A stretch of DNA of 64,000 nucleotides from Lacrimispora indolis DSM 755. Its GTDB lineage: Bacteria; Bacillota; Clostridia; Lachnospirales; Lachnospiraceae. The notes beneath the pieces are model-generated. The model was given only the letters and a program-made list of their open reading frames with translations. It made no database searches and was not told where the DNA came from. The stretch covers positions 1,116,001 through 1,180,000 of the forward strand of contig NZ_AZUI01000001.1 in NCBI RefSeq assembly GCF_000526995.1, read 5' to 3'. Made by a program: the position numbers and the translations under genes. Shown here one piece after another: positions 16,260 through 24,238 of this stretch (position 1 is the first letter of the stretch; each line of letters opens with the position of its first letter).

Positions 16260-16514
16260 TAGGTTTTCTTTCAAAATTCGTTTTTTTAAGTGCAAAGTAT
16301 ATAAAAAAAGACAAGTTTTTTTATTTTTAATAGATACTATTTAGATATATGGAAACATTTCTCATTAAATAATTGTGCAAACTATTATAAAAATTAAGAC
16401 AATGTAAGCCATGCCTGATTTAAAAGTGATATGTGGAGATTGTAAAAAAGAACGGGAAAATGCATTGCAAGGATATGAAATCTGATGAAAATAGGACTCT
16501 CCGGCCCCTCTGCA
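16260..16514. other. AT-rich intergenic stretch without a recognised gene
   Basis: Divergent spacer between the nucleoside operon promoter and the HAD gene. It contains short oligo-A and oligo-T runs but no ORF with a ribosome-binding site and no riboswitch core that I recognise. In particular I see no purine riboswitch. Confidence 0.5.
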
Positions 16515-16543
16515 TTGACGAACCGGTTGATTTAAGATAAGCT
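16515..16543 (+). promoter_or_regulatory. Candidate promoter of the HAD phosphatase gene
   Basis: TTGACG at 16515-16520, 17 bases, TAAGCT at 16538-16543. The -10 is weak. It lies about 45 bases before the start codon. Confidence 0.35.
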
Positions 16544-16589
16544 AAGTATAAGAATACGAATACATTCACAGATAAGGAGATTACCTGCC

Positions 16590-17462
16590 ATGAGCATCCG
16601 ACTGATCGCCTCCGATATGGATGGCACCCTTTTAGACCCTCAGACCAATATTTCCAAAGCCAATGCAGATGCGATCCGCAGGCTTGAAAGCGCGGGCATA
16701 GAATTTTTAATCTGCAGCGGACGGGATTATGAAGACGCCAGATCCGCGATGGAGTCCTGTGACATCACATGCGGCTACATCTGTTTAAGCGGAGCTGCCG
16801 TATACAGTCAGGATGGCGAAATTTTAAATGAGATTCCTCTCACCCATCAGAATCTGGTCGATATTGAACGAATCCTTACAGAGCAGGAGGTGGATATGGA
16901 TATCCTGACCTCCCATGGACGGTATACCACTGCCCCGGAAGACCGGAGACTGGAGGAATTGTACTCCTTTTTAAGCGGCAGGATCGGATCCCCTGCTTCC
17001 ATTTCCAGAGAGCTTGAGGACGCCGTACAAAAGCGGATGGAATCCACAACATTTATTTCTTCGCTTAAGGATCTTTCTGAGGATATTACGGTATTTAAAA
17101 TATGCAGCAACGGGCTTTCCGTCCAGAAGGTGGCCGCATTAAAGGAAATTTTCGCAGGTTATCCGGATCTGGCTGCGGCATCTTCCTTCCCCAACAACAT
17201 TGAGCTGACCAACCAGGCAGCCCAGAAAGGGCCTGCCCTAAAAGCCTATGCAGAGAGCAAGGGAATTTCTCTTGAGGATGTAATGGTCCTTGGAGACAGC
17301 GACAATGACTTGTCCATGTTCACACCGGAATTCGGCTGGACCGTTGCCATGGAAAACGCCATGTCCTGCATCCGTGAGGCTGCAAAATACCATACGAAAT
17401 CCAATAGGGAAGACGGGGTGGCCTGGGCCATACGCAGGCTTGTATTTCAGGAAGATATATAA
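16590..17462 (+). CDS. Cof-type HAD-superfamily phosphatase
   Basis: 290 residues. HAD motif I is DMDGTLLD at residues 9-16 (nucleophile Asp9, acid/base Asp11). Motif II is around LICSGRD, and motif IV is VLGDSDNDLSMF near residue 232. The segment between is the large C2B cap of the Cof/YbjI class. These cytosolic Mg2+ enzymes dephosphorylate sugar phosphates, PLP or FMN, often with broad specificity. The gene stands alone between the divergent nucleoside operon and a convergent permease, with AAGGAGATTACC before the ATG. Confidence 0.92.
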   Translation: MSIRLIASDMDGTLLDPQTNISKANADAIRRLESAGIEFLICSGRDYEDARSAMESCDITCGYICLSGAAVYSQDGEILNEIPLTHQNLVDIERILTEQEVDMDILTSHGRYTTAPEDRRLEELYSFLSGRIGSPASISRELEDAVQKRMESTTFISSLKDLSEDITVFKICSNGLSVQKVAALKEIFAGYPDLAAASSFPNNIELTNQAAQKGPALKAYAESKGISLEDVMVLGDSDNDLSMFTPEFGWTVAMENAMSCIREAAKYHTKSNREDGVAWAIRRLVFQEDI

Positions 17463-17512
17463 AATCCAATGAAAAAACAGGAAGAGTTTCTTTACTTTTC
17501 TTAAATCAATTT

Positions 17513-17555
17513 AATGCCATAGAAAGAATATCTTTCCTATTCTTTCTATGGCATT
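17513..17555. terminator. Bidirectional terminator between the HAD gene and the GntP permease
   Basis: Perfect 18-bp stem with a 7-base loop: AATGCCATAGAAAGAATA at 17513-17530 and its complement at 17538-17555. The flanks are T-rich or A-rich but without a long run. It lies between convergent genes. Confidence 0.7.
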
Positions 17556-17607
17556 TTGGCATAAATTGGATTTATTCTCTAAGTACTGATTAAATCATTG
17601 AAAAAAA

Positions 17608-18942
17608 CTATAACCATAAACTGCAGATAAATGTTGCGACCAAACCACCTATGGACATAAATATATTAGAAATCGATAATGTCTTTAACCCTGTTTTCAT
17701 ATCATATCCCATACAATTCGTATACACCCAGAAGAAGCTGTCGTTTACATGGCAGCAAACACGTGCCCCTGCACCGGACGCAAGAAAAATCAGGATCGGA
17801 TTCAAACCAAGGCTGGCGGCAATTGGTGCACAAAGTGTTGCTGCGGTCGTCACTGCAACTGTACCGGAACCCTGTACTACTTTTAACAATCCGGAAATCA
17901 CGAAAGGAATCAGGATAAATGGCAGTCCTGTATTAATTACCATAGTTGCAAGACTGTCTCCTGCACCTGAAACCTTTAACACCTGTCCTAACGCGCCGCC
18001 GGCTGCCGTGATAAATACGATAGGGCCTGCATCTTTTAATGTGTCATCCATTACCTTAATAATTTTTTTACCGCCCATTCTCCTTCCTAACGTAATGATC
18101 GCCAGCACTGCTCCCAATGCCAGTGCTATATTGGAATCACCAACAAAAGAGGTGACCGTTACCACCAAAGAGTCTGCCGGAAATAACATGTCACATGTTG
18201 TTTTAGAGATAATCAGTAAAATCGGAACAACCAGGGGAAGTAAGCTGGCCAGGGTTCCTGGAAGACCAGAGGTATCGTCCGCGTCGTCTCCAACCGCTTC
18301 CGGCACTTCTCCTTCACGGAATGTATAAAAACTGTCCGGTTTCTTTTTAAAATATAATTCTGCAAAGATCCAGCCAAATGCCGTCATAAATACAGCGGCA
18401 AAAGCTCCATACAAAATCGCCTCACCAATGTCAATACCTAAAAGGCCTGCTGCTGCCAGGGGGCCGGGTGTCGGCGGCACATACACGTGAGTAGCTAAAA
18501 GACCTGAGGATAAACTTACTGCCAGAATGGCCAGAGGAATTCTGGTCTTTTTATTGATTGCTTTTACCAGTGGTGTTAAAATCACAAATGCAGCATCGGA
18601 AAATACCGGTATTGATACGATATAGCCGGTAATTGCCATTGCTAATCCGGCACGCTTTTGCCCCACCAGACGAATCGCATCCAATGCCATGCGGTTGGTA
18701 CCCTTAGCGGCATCTAAGTAGTTGCCAAGCATAATTCCAAATATAATAATGATACCAATGCTTTTTACAGTTCCGGAAAATCCGGTGGTTAAGGCTTCCA
18801 CTGTGTCAGAACCGGACATCCCAGATAGAACGCCGATAATTAAACCTGTCACTAATAAGGCAACAAATGCATTTGCCTTAACCTTAATACATAAAATCAG
18901 CAAAACTGCGATTCCAATTAAAAAAACTAATTCCATTGGCAT
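17608..18942 (-). CDS. GntP-family hydroxyacid/gluconate permease
   Basis: 444 residues from the ATG at 18942 (GGGGG about 10 bases upstream; a TTG two codons earlier is less likely). It has about 12-14 membrane helices. The stretch VPPTPGPLAAAGLLGIDIG near residues 167-185 and the C-terminal SGAGARVCCHVNDSFFWV are hallmarks of GntP/ion-transporter permeases that co-transport gluconate or similar hydroxyacids with H+. It is the third gene behind a LeuCD-like hydro-lyase, so its substrate is probably the acid that this hydro-lyase dehydrates, rather than gluconate. Confidence 0.88.
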   Translation of the reverse strand: MPMELVFLIGIAVLLILCIKVKANAFVALLVTGLIIGVLSGMSGSDTVEALTTGFSGTVKSIGIIIIFGIMLGNYLDAAKGTNRMALDAIRLVGQKRAGLAMAITGYIVSIPVFSDAAFVILTPLVKAINKKTRIPLAILAVSLSSGLLATHVYVPPTPGPLAAAGLLGIDIGEAILYGAFAAVFMTAFGWIFAELYFKKKPDSFYTFREGEVPEAVGDDADDTSGLPGTLASLLPLVVPILLIISKTTCDMLFPADSLVVTVTSFVGDSNIALALGAVLAIITLGRRMGGKKIIKVMDDTLKDAGPIVFITAAGGALGQVLKVSGAGDSLATMVINTGLPFILIPFVISGLLKVVQGSGTVAVTTAATLCAPIAASLGLNPILIFLASGAGARVCCHVNDSFFWVYTNCMGYDMKTGLKTLSISNIFMSIGGLVATFICSLWL

Positions 18943-18964
18943 AACCAACTACCCCCTTTATTTT

Positions 18965-19471
18965 TCACTCTTTTCCACCGAATCTGGCACGCATCATTGG
19001 CTTGATTCCTCCGGCTTCTAATATTTTCATTGCCTGATCGCCCAGTCTGTCGCAAATGAGTTCTTCATACGTTTCCTCGATGGTAACCGTACCTTTCCGG
19101 ATATCCACCATTATCGTCTGACCATCTTTAACTTTTTTGCTGATTCCCTTACATATAATCAGGGGAAGTCCCAGATTTATAGAATTACGGAAAAAAATTC
19201 TTGCAAAGGATTCTGCAACTACTGCCGAAGCCCCCATATTAAGCAATGCGATCGGCGCATGTTCCCGGCTTGAACCGCAGCCAAAGTTGGTTCCGGCTAC
19301 AACAATTCCGCCCTCCGGGAAATTTTCAGCTATTGACTCATCAACGCCGGCAAGGCAATGGCTGCCGATTTCTTTTCCATCTGTGATAGCCAGAAAACGC
19401 CCCGGGTATATTTGATCCGTATCAATATTGCTGCCAACAACTGTAACTTTTCCTGATATCTGTGTTTTCAT
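18965..19471 (-). CDS. Small (swivel) subunit of a LeuD/homoaconitase-type hydro-lyase
   Basis: 168 residues, the length of archaeal-type LeuD/HacB. The substrate loop [15 protein letters not shown] is at about residues 65-79, and NSINLGLP follows near 95. It completes the active site of the iron-sulphur large subunit encoded 12 bases upstream. The family covers 3-isopropylmalate dehydratase, homoaconitase and 2,3-dimethylmalate dehydratase. No leuA, leuB or isocitrate-type dehydrogenase is nearby, but a GntP permease and a GntR regulator are, so a catabolic hydroxyacid dehydratase is likelier than leucine synthesis. Confidence 0.85.
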   Translation of the reverse strand: MKTQISGKVTVVGSNIDTDQIYPGRFLAITDGKEIGSHCLAGVDESIAENFPEGGIVVAGTNFGCGSSREHAPIALLNMGASAVVAESFARIFFRNSINLGLPLIICKGISKKVKDGQTIMVDIRKGTVTIEETYEELICDRLGDQAMKILEAGGIKPMMRARFGGKE

Positions 19472-19483
19472 AAGTACTCCCTC

Positions 19484-20743
19484 CTATAAATAATCTCTTG
19501 GGTCAGTAATTTTCCCATTCAGAATACTTGCTGCCACAGTTGCAGGGCTCGCCAGATAAATTTCAGCCTGAGTTGAACCCATTCGTCCCGGGAAGTTTCG
19601 GTTGGTACTGCTGATGCACACTTCACCCGGGGCTATGATACCTTCATGTGCACCCAGGCAAGCCCCACAGCCAGGAGTTGTCACCGTTGCACCTGCCTTC
19701 ATTAAATCCTGTATATATCCTTTTTCCATGCAGATCTGCATCACCTCATTTGATGCCGGAACAATTACCAATCTGGTATACTTTGGAATTTCCTTTCCGC
19801 GTAAAATTTCTGCCGCAATTGCAATATCCTCTTCACGGCCGCCAGTGCAGCTTCCTATGTAACCCTGGTTCAATTCAACAGGTCTGCCGGAAATAACATT
19901 GTTAAGAGTATCCACGTTATCTACGCTGTGGGGACATGCTAACAATGGCTCTAAGGCCGATACATCGAATACATAGCTTTCTTCATACTCAAAGTCAGGA
20001 TCTGTGTACTGAACTTCATATGGACGGACCGCACGGCTGGATACATACTCCAGAACATTTTCATTGGGCTGCATATAAGCAGTCTTTGCACCGATTTCTA
20101 CGGCCATGTTGCATATCACCATTCTGCCGGCAACATTTAAGGATTCCACATAACTTCCGGTAAAATCAATTGCTTTGTATACCGCGCCATCTGCTTTCAG
20201 CTTTCCCAATACACTGAGGATTACATCTTTTGGGTACACACCTTTTGGGGCCTCTCCTTCCAGGCGTACTTCGATTATTTCCGGAACGCGGAACCATAAT
20301 TCCCCGGTCATCAGAATGGTTGCCATATCTGTTGCTCCACAGCCTGTTCCCATCGCTCCAAACGCACCGTGTGTTGTAGTATGGCTGTCCGTTGCAACAA
20401 CAATCATACCCGGATAGATAACCCCTGCCTCCGGCATGACCTGATGACAAACCCCACAGTTGGTATCAAAGTGGAATTTAAGGTCATTGTCTTTTGCAAA
20501 TTTTCTCATTTCCCCATGATTTGCCGCACTTTTAATATCCGGTGCCGGTGCATAGTGATCAAAGACAAACGCTGCCCTGGTATTATCCCATACTTTCTTT
20601 CCACCCATTTCGTAGAAGGAATACACTGTCTGTAGATACAAATCATTGATTTCAGCAAAATCTATCTTTGCTGTCACAATTTCTCCCGCTTTTACTGCAG
20701 AACATCCGCTGTTTTTTGCAAGAATTTTTTCAATTGCATGCAT
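19484..20743 (-). CDS. Large [4Fe-4S] subunit of a LeuC/homoaconitase-type hydro-lyase
   Basis: 419 residues from the ATG at 20743, preceded by GAGGAGGAGAATC; the upstream ATG has no site. The three cluster cysteines are visible in GSCTGG (near residue 297) and in PGCGACLGAHEG (near residues 355-360). DSHTTTHGAFGAMGTG is the aconitase-family substrate/cluster loop. With the small subunit it reversibly adds or removes water from a 2- or 3-hydroxy di- or tricarboxylic acid. The size matches the ~420-residue archaeal-type LeuC/HacA/DmdA class. It is the first gene of a three-gene operon with a palindromic operator at its promoter. Confidence 0.88.
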   Translation of the reverse strand: MHAIEKILAKNSGCSAVKAGEIVTAKIDFAEINDLYLQTVYSFYEMGGKKVWDNTRAAFVFDHYAPAPDIKSAANHGEMRKFAKDNDLKFHFDTNCGVCHQVMPEAGVIYPGMIVVATDSHTTTHGAFGAMGTGCGATDMATILMTGELWFRVPEIIEVRLEGEAPKGVYPKDVILSVLGKLKADGAVYKAIDFTGSYVESLNVAGRMVICNMAVEIGAKTAYMQPNENVLEYVSSRAVRPYEVQYTDPDFEYEESYVFDVSALEPLLACPHSVDNVDTLNNVISGRPVELNQGYIGSCTGGREEDIAIAAEILRGKEIPKYTRLVIVPASNEVMQICMEKGYIQDLMKAGATVTTPGCGACLGAHEGIIAPGEVCISSTNRNFPGRMGSTQAEIYLASPATVAASILNGKITDPRDYL

Positions 20744-20776
20744 GATTCTCCTCCTCATTTATTGTATATCGTATTT

Positions 20777-20798
20777 CGTATATCGTATACGATATACG
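20777..20798. promoter_or_regulatory. 22-bp palindromic operator between leuC-like and gntR
   Basis: A perfect 22-bp palindrome built from CGTATATCGTA and its complement, with an additional GTATATCGTA half site at 20764-20774. It lies downstream of the -10 of the leuC-like promoter and upstream of that start codon, the position for a roadblock repressor. The adjacent FCD-type GntR is the likely ligand-responsive regulator. Confidence 0.75.
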
Positions 20799-20812
20799 AT
20801 TTCGATGTGTAA

Positions 20813-20841
20813 ACTATAGCATGTTGATACAGTTTGTGCAA
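20813..20841 (-). promoter_or_regulatory. Promoter of the LeuCD-GntP operon
   Basis: On the minus strand TTGCAC (20841-20836), 17 bases, TATAGT (20818-20813). The predicted start is about 10 bases before the 22-bp palindrome. Confidence 0.7.
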
Positions 20842-20966
20842 CTATAGTTTTTATTCTCTCTTTAATTTTATTACTTTTTAACAATATTCTTTGTTGGGAC
20901 TTATTATATTTGACGAAAAACTTCTACAGGAATCATTGATTTAAGACTGATCAAATAATTTCGAGT

Positions 20967-20996
20967 TTGACACCCAAAAATAGCTTATGCTATTAT
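20967..20996 (+). promoter_or_regulatory. Promoter of the FCD-type GntR gene
   Basis: TTGACA at 20967-20972, 18 bases, TATTAT at 20991-20996, about 35 bases before the start codon. Confidence 0.6.
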
Positions 20997-21036
20997 GATA
21001 TATGAAAAAACAGACTGTTTATATAGAGGTGAGAAC

Positions 21037-21687
21037 ATGGAACCATTAGAAATGATGCCTACCCGGGCACGCATAACATCAATCCTGAAAAAAGCGTTGC
21101 TTTCCGGAGAATATAAGAGCGGCCAGGAGCTGAGCCTGACAGGAATTGCATCTGAATTAGGAGTTAGCAGAACCCCCGTGCGAGAAGCATTTCAATCTCT
21201 TGCTGCCGAGGGCTTAATTGAATTGAGAATGAACAAGGGTGCTATTGTAAAGCCAATAGATAAGAAATTTATTACAAATCATTATGAGATGAGAACGTTG
21301 CTGGAGGGCGAAGCTATTTACAGAGCCGCAAAGAGAAATATGGAGGTTTCTGATCTATTGGCCAAGCTTTACCATATATCAGATAATGCAGAAGCTACGT
21401 CTTACCAGGACTATATTAATATTAATCAAGAACTTCATATGGCGATTTGGAAAGCGGCTGATAACCAGAAGCTATATGATTTTCTACTGGGACTGTGGAA
21501 TGGACCAAGTACGGGAAAAGCCAATTCTGAAGCGGATCATCATATCAAATCAACAAAGGAACATATAGAAATGCTGCAGTTTGTACAGAAAAAAAATGCA
21601 GAAAAAGCGCGGGCAGTCATGGAACAACACATTACCAGAAGTATGGAAAATATATTAAGCAGCTTTGAACAGACCGGTGAGCTATAA
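21037..21687 (+). CDS. GntR-family (FadR/FCD) transcriptional regulator
   Basis: 216 residues from the ATG at 21037, which follows TAGAGGTGAG. The winged HTH covers residues 10-75 (LTGIASELGVSRTPVREAFQ), followed by an all-helical FCD ligand domain with the metal-site pattern around NQELHMAIW and the AVMEQHI segment. FCD regulators bind small carboxylic acids. It is divergent from the LeuCD-like/GntP operon with a 22-bp palindrome between, so it most likely represses that operon until its hydroxyacid substrate is present. The effector is inferred. Confidence 0.88.
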   Translation: MEPLEMMPTRARITSILKKALLSGEYKSGQELSLTGIASELGVSRTPVREAFQSLAAEGLIELRMNKGAIVKPIDKKFITNHYEMRTLLEGEAIYRAAKRNMEVSDLLAKLYHISDNAEATSYQDYININQELHMAIWKAADNQKLYDFLLGLWNGPSTGKANSEADHHIKSTKEHIEMLQFVQKKNAEKARAVMEQHITRSMENILSSFEQTGEL

Positions 21688-21961
21688 ATATCAGTTATCA
21701 TAAGTGAGTTACTTCAGAGAGGAAAAGCCTTGACAGCTCCATTCTGCGCCATGACTGGCTAATTTGATATGGAGGCATTGGTTCATGGTGTGATTGCAGC
21801 TCTGGAATGAAATGAAAGGTTAAAAGCCATACAGGAAAACCCATGAATCGGACGGGCTGATTTCTGCTGTAATTATTAACGAAAATCCAGGATAAAAGCT
21901 GTAATTATTTTTGGAAGTAATCAGATATTCTATTTAGAACAGATTAATACATGGCTGATAA
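21688..21961. other. Non-coding spacer, possibly gene debris
   Basis: No intact gene. Around 21768-21845 an open stretch interrupted by two TGA codons reads MEALVHGVIAALE then NERLKAIQENP, which has a protein-like look, but I cannot place it in a family. It may be eroded coding sequence, consistent with the transposase remnant just downstream. Confidence 0.3.
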
Positions 21962-21995
21962 ACAGACAGATTTGGTATGGCCGGAATCTGTCTGT
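21962..21995 (+). terminator. Stem-loop, possible terminator of the gntR gene
   Basis: 11-bp inverted repeat ACAGACAGATT (21962-21972) with its complement at 21985-21995. The following AACCTTATTT is only mildly T-rich, so termination is possible but not certain; it is 270 bases beyond the stop codon. Confidence 0.4.
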
Positions 21996-22012
21996 AACCT
22001 TATTTAAGAGGA

Positions 22013-22203
22013 AATCAAAAAGAAGAAGGGCTTATAGAATCGTTTTATTGGGCCAAAAAAAGAGCTTATTCAAGGTGTCTGTTATGAGACTCCTGAACAA
22101 GCTCAAGATGATATTTTTAAATACATTAAATTATATTACAAGGCACATTTCTTCTGTTCCTCACTATATAACTCCTGCTCAATTTAAAGAGCAAAATACA
22201 TGG
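22013..22203 (+). pseudogene. IS3-family transposase (orfB) remnant, C-terminal fragment
   Basis: Read across frames, the segment gives NQKEEGLIESFYWA, then KKELIQGVCYETPEQAQDDI with FKYIKLYY, then RHISSVPHYITPAQFKEQN. This is the C-terminal end of an IS3-family integrase-type transposase, where the conserved E lies in ESF and the tail is RxHSxLGYxTPxxF. It is broken by a frameshift at the seven-A run near 22055 and a second near 22141, and lacks the DDE core upstream. It is a dead fragment; no terminal inverted repeats were found. Confidence 0.8.
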
Positions 22204-22259
22204 AATCTGTTAACAGGAATCTCACCGCCGTGCTGTCTCTTCCTGCTCTTAAAAACAAA

Positions 22260-23357
22260 TCACACTTCTGTAAAGCCAAATATTTTCCATGGTCCGATAT
22301 AATTAAGCAGAACCAGTTCATAATCCGGTATATGGCCGATTACATTCTTTCGCCCGTCATTTGGCATATCTTTTAAAACAACGTGCAGTTCCCCTTTGTA
22401 GCGGGAATAGCCGTCGTTTAAAATCACAACATCCCCACGCTTTAAATCCCGGGTATTGGCCGGAGGAACGGATTTATCCGCAAATGATACTCTCGGCCAT
22501 GTGGACCGTATCATATATTCACTGATATCACCCCTGATCACGTGCTGCTGGTCAAAGTAGAGGATCTCCCGCTCTGTTTCCGTCAGCTCCTTTTCCAGGC
22601 AAAGGCCAAACATCAGCTTTCCGGGCGTCACTGAGGAGCAGGCTTTTAATTCCTCCTCAGATGCATAGGCATTGGCAATGATCACATCATCCACCAAACG
22701 GGTCGCCAGCAAATGACGCACCTGGGCATCAATAGGCAGGCCTCTGTGCATCTCCAGGGTGCAAAGCCCCTCATTCACAGGCCATGGGCCAAAGGTGCCC
22801 TCATTGTTGCTGGATACAAAGGCCGCCACCTTAAGGCCGTGTTTCTTCATTTCCCTGTTGCAGAAATCAAAATGCTCCAGGCTGACCCCCGTATATTTCT
22901 GGGGATAAAAGTTGTGGCAGGTAATGATCCGTTCCGGCACGGGATGGTGGTTCATGATGTTGGCCACATAGCTTGGATCGGTGCTGGCATTCAGTTCGAT
23001 CTTCATCCCTTCCTGGTTGTAGCTCATGGCAGCTTCCTTCATGCCGTCAAAACCCACATCCAGCCGGATCCCATCGGCATGCATTTCCTTAAAGGGAGCC
23101 AGATTATCATAGGAAGCCCCCAGCGCATCAAAGACGGGAGGTGCCACATCCAGGATCACTTCCATCCCGGACTCATGAGCCGTATCGATCATATCCCGAA
23201 ACTCATTGATGATTTCATCTTTGTCCTTATTTCCCACGCTCAGCAGGCAGGTGAAAATCCGCTGAAACCCATATTGGCCTGCCAGCCTGATATATTCCTT
23301 ATCCCGTTCCGGAGTGGAATGCTCCGGATACAGGGAAATCCCAAGTCTTCCCATCAT
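22260..23357 (-). CDS. mupG: MupG-type TIM-barrel 6-phospho-N-acetylmuramidase (DUF871)
   Basis: 365 residues, full length for the DUF871/MupG family. The N-terminus GRLGISLYPEHSTPERDKEY and the C-terminal cyclophilin-like part (around KRGDVVILNDGYSRYKGELH) are typical. Characterised MupG cleaves MurNAc-6-P-GlcNAc-type disaccharide phosphates during peptidoglycan recycling in the cytoplasm. The start may be the second Met (ATG at 23354), which suits the AGGA better. It follows an amino-acid ABC importer rather than a MurNAc PTS, so import of muropeptide-derived compounds is only a guess. A hairpin leader shared with the gene at 26825-27982 lies just upstream. Confidence 0.85.
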   Translation of the reverse strand: MMGRLGISLYPEHSTPERDKEYIRLAGQYGFQRIFTCLLSVGNKDKDEIINEFRDMIDTAHESGMEVILDVAPPVFDALGASYDNLAPFKEMHADGIRLDVGFDGMKEAAMSYNQEGMKIELNASTDPSYVANIMNHHPVPERIITCHNFYPQKYTGVSLEHFDFCNREMKKHGLKVAAFVSSNNEGTFGPWPVNEGLCTLEMHRGLPIDAQVRHLLATRLVDDVIIANAYASEEELKACSSVTPGKLMFGLCLEKELTETEREILYFDQQHVIRGDISEYMIRSTWPRVSFADKSVPPANTRDLKRGDVVILNDGYSRYKGELHVVLKDMPNDGRKNVIGHIPDYELVLLNYIGPWKIFGFTEV

Positions 23358-23364
23358 GAATCCT

Positions 23365-23396
23365 GTATGATCATATCTTGAAGCATATCATCATAC
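23365..23396 (-). promoter_or_regulatory. Conserved leader hairpin/uORF upstream of mupG
   Basis: On the minus strand GGAAAGTATGATGATATGC continues TTCAAGATATGATCATAC. GTATGAT-ATAT pairs with ATAT-ATCATAC around a GCTTCAAG loop. The same element, with compensating changes, precedes the gene at 26825-27982. It also contains a short ORF MMICFKI with GGAAAG as ribosome-binding site. Function unknown. Confidence 0.5.
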
Positions 23397-23430
23397 TTTC
23401 CTTTCTTTTATATTTTTGACTATCATTTAT

Positions 23431-23451
23431 GTCAAGCGGATATTCGCAATC
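23431..23451 (-). repeat. Short repeated motif (ATATCCG-type), copy upstream of mupG
   Basis: GTCAAGCGGATATTCGCAAT plus one base, 19 of 21 identical to 7956-7976. It lies in the gap between the ABC ATPase stop and the mupG leader. Confidence 0.3.
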
Positions 23452-23478
23452 TGATTCGGTTAAATGCTGCGTATTTCC

Positions 23479-24216
23479 CTATTTCAGGCAATGGCTTAAG
23501 AAACGCTGAAGCCTGGCATCCCGGGGAAAGTCCAGTATCTCCTCCGGTGTTCCGTCCGCAATGATGGTACCCTCGTCCATAAATAAAATTCTGGTAGCCA
23601 CCTGGCGGGCAAACCGTACCTCATGAGTAACAAGAAGCATGGTGGCTCCTTCTTCCGCAACTGCCCGTATGGTGTTCAAAACCTCTCCCACCAGTTCCGG
23701 GTCCAGAGCAGAAGTGGGTTCGTCAAATAAGAGCACGTCGGGGTTCACCGCCAAAGCCCTGGCAATGCCTACTCTTTGCTGCTGCCCTCCGGAAAGCTTT
23801 GACGGAAAATAATCTCCCCGATCAGCCATACCCACCTTTTCCAGAAGATTCAAAGCGATCTCCTGGGCCTTAGCTTTATCCATCTTAGCCACCGTGATCA
23901 GGGCTTCCATGATATTTTGCTTTGCAGTCTTATTTCTAAACAGGTTATAATTCTGGAATACCATGGAGGAGTGGCTTCGAAGCTCTGCTATCTCCTTTTT
24001 CGTATGCCGTCTGGCATCTACCTTGGCAGAGCCGATTCTTATGATTCCTTCGGTAGGCTCTGTCAAATAATTTATGCACCTTAACAGGGTGGATTTCCCG
24101 GTTCCAGAAGGACCCAGGACCGCCACCACTTCTCCCTTTCCAATGGTTAAATGAATGTCCTTTAATATGGCGGTCTTTCCGTCAAAGGACTTGGTTAAAT
24201 GGTTAATTTCAATCAC
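23479..24216 (-). CDS. Polar amino acid ABC importer, ATP-binding protein (GlnQ type)
   Basis: 245 residues. Walker A GPSGTGKST is at about residues 34-42, the signature LSGGQQQRVGIARAL near 137, and Walker B VLLFDEPTSALDP near 160. It powers uptake of a polar amino acid through the permease at 25143-25805, with the lipoprotein at 24239-25114 as receptor. It lies 22 bases downstream of the lipoprotein gene. The family includes glutamine, cystine and basic amino acid importers; the substrate cannot be told from the ATPase. Confidence 0.92.
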   Translation of the reverse strand: MIEINHLTKSFDGKTAILKDIHLTIGKGEVVAVLGPSGTGKSTLLRCINYLTEPTEGIIRIGSAKVDARRHTKKEIAELRSHSSMVFQNYNLFRNKTAKQNIMEALITVAKMDKAKAQEIALNLLEKVGMADRGDYFPSKLSGGQQQRVGIARALAVNPDVLLFDEPTSALDPELVGEVLNTIRAVAEEGATMLLVTHEVRFARQVATRILFMDEGTIIADGTPEEILDFPRDARLQRFLSHCLK

Positions 24217-24238
24217 GGAAAGCCCCTCCTTTGGCCGG

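Noticed and set aside
16172..16330. Possible purine riboswitch in the nucleoside operon leader
   Set aside because: The leader is only about 55 bases from the predicted start and contains operator palindromes; no riboswitch core can fit.
19484..20743. Assignment as leucine-biosynthetic leuC with leuD
   Set aside because: Fold agrees, but absence of leuA/leuB and presence of a permease and FCD regulator make the biosynthetic name unsafe; kept as family level.
21768..21845. Protein-like stretch with in-frame TGA codons, considered as a selenoprotein or recoded gene
   Set aside because: Short, no SECIS-like hairpin seen, no family match, and it lies beside decayed transposase sequence; debris is simpler.
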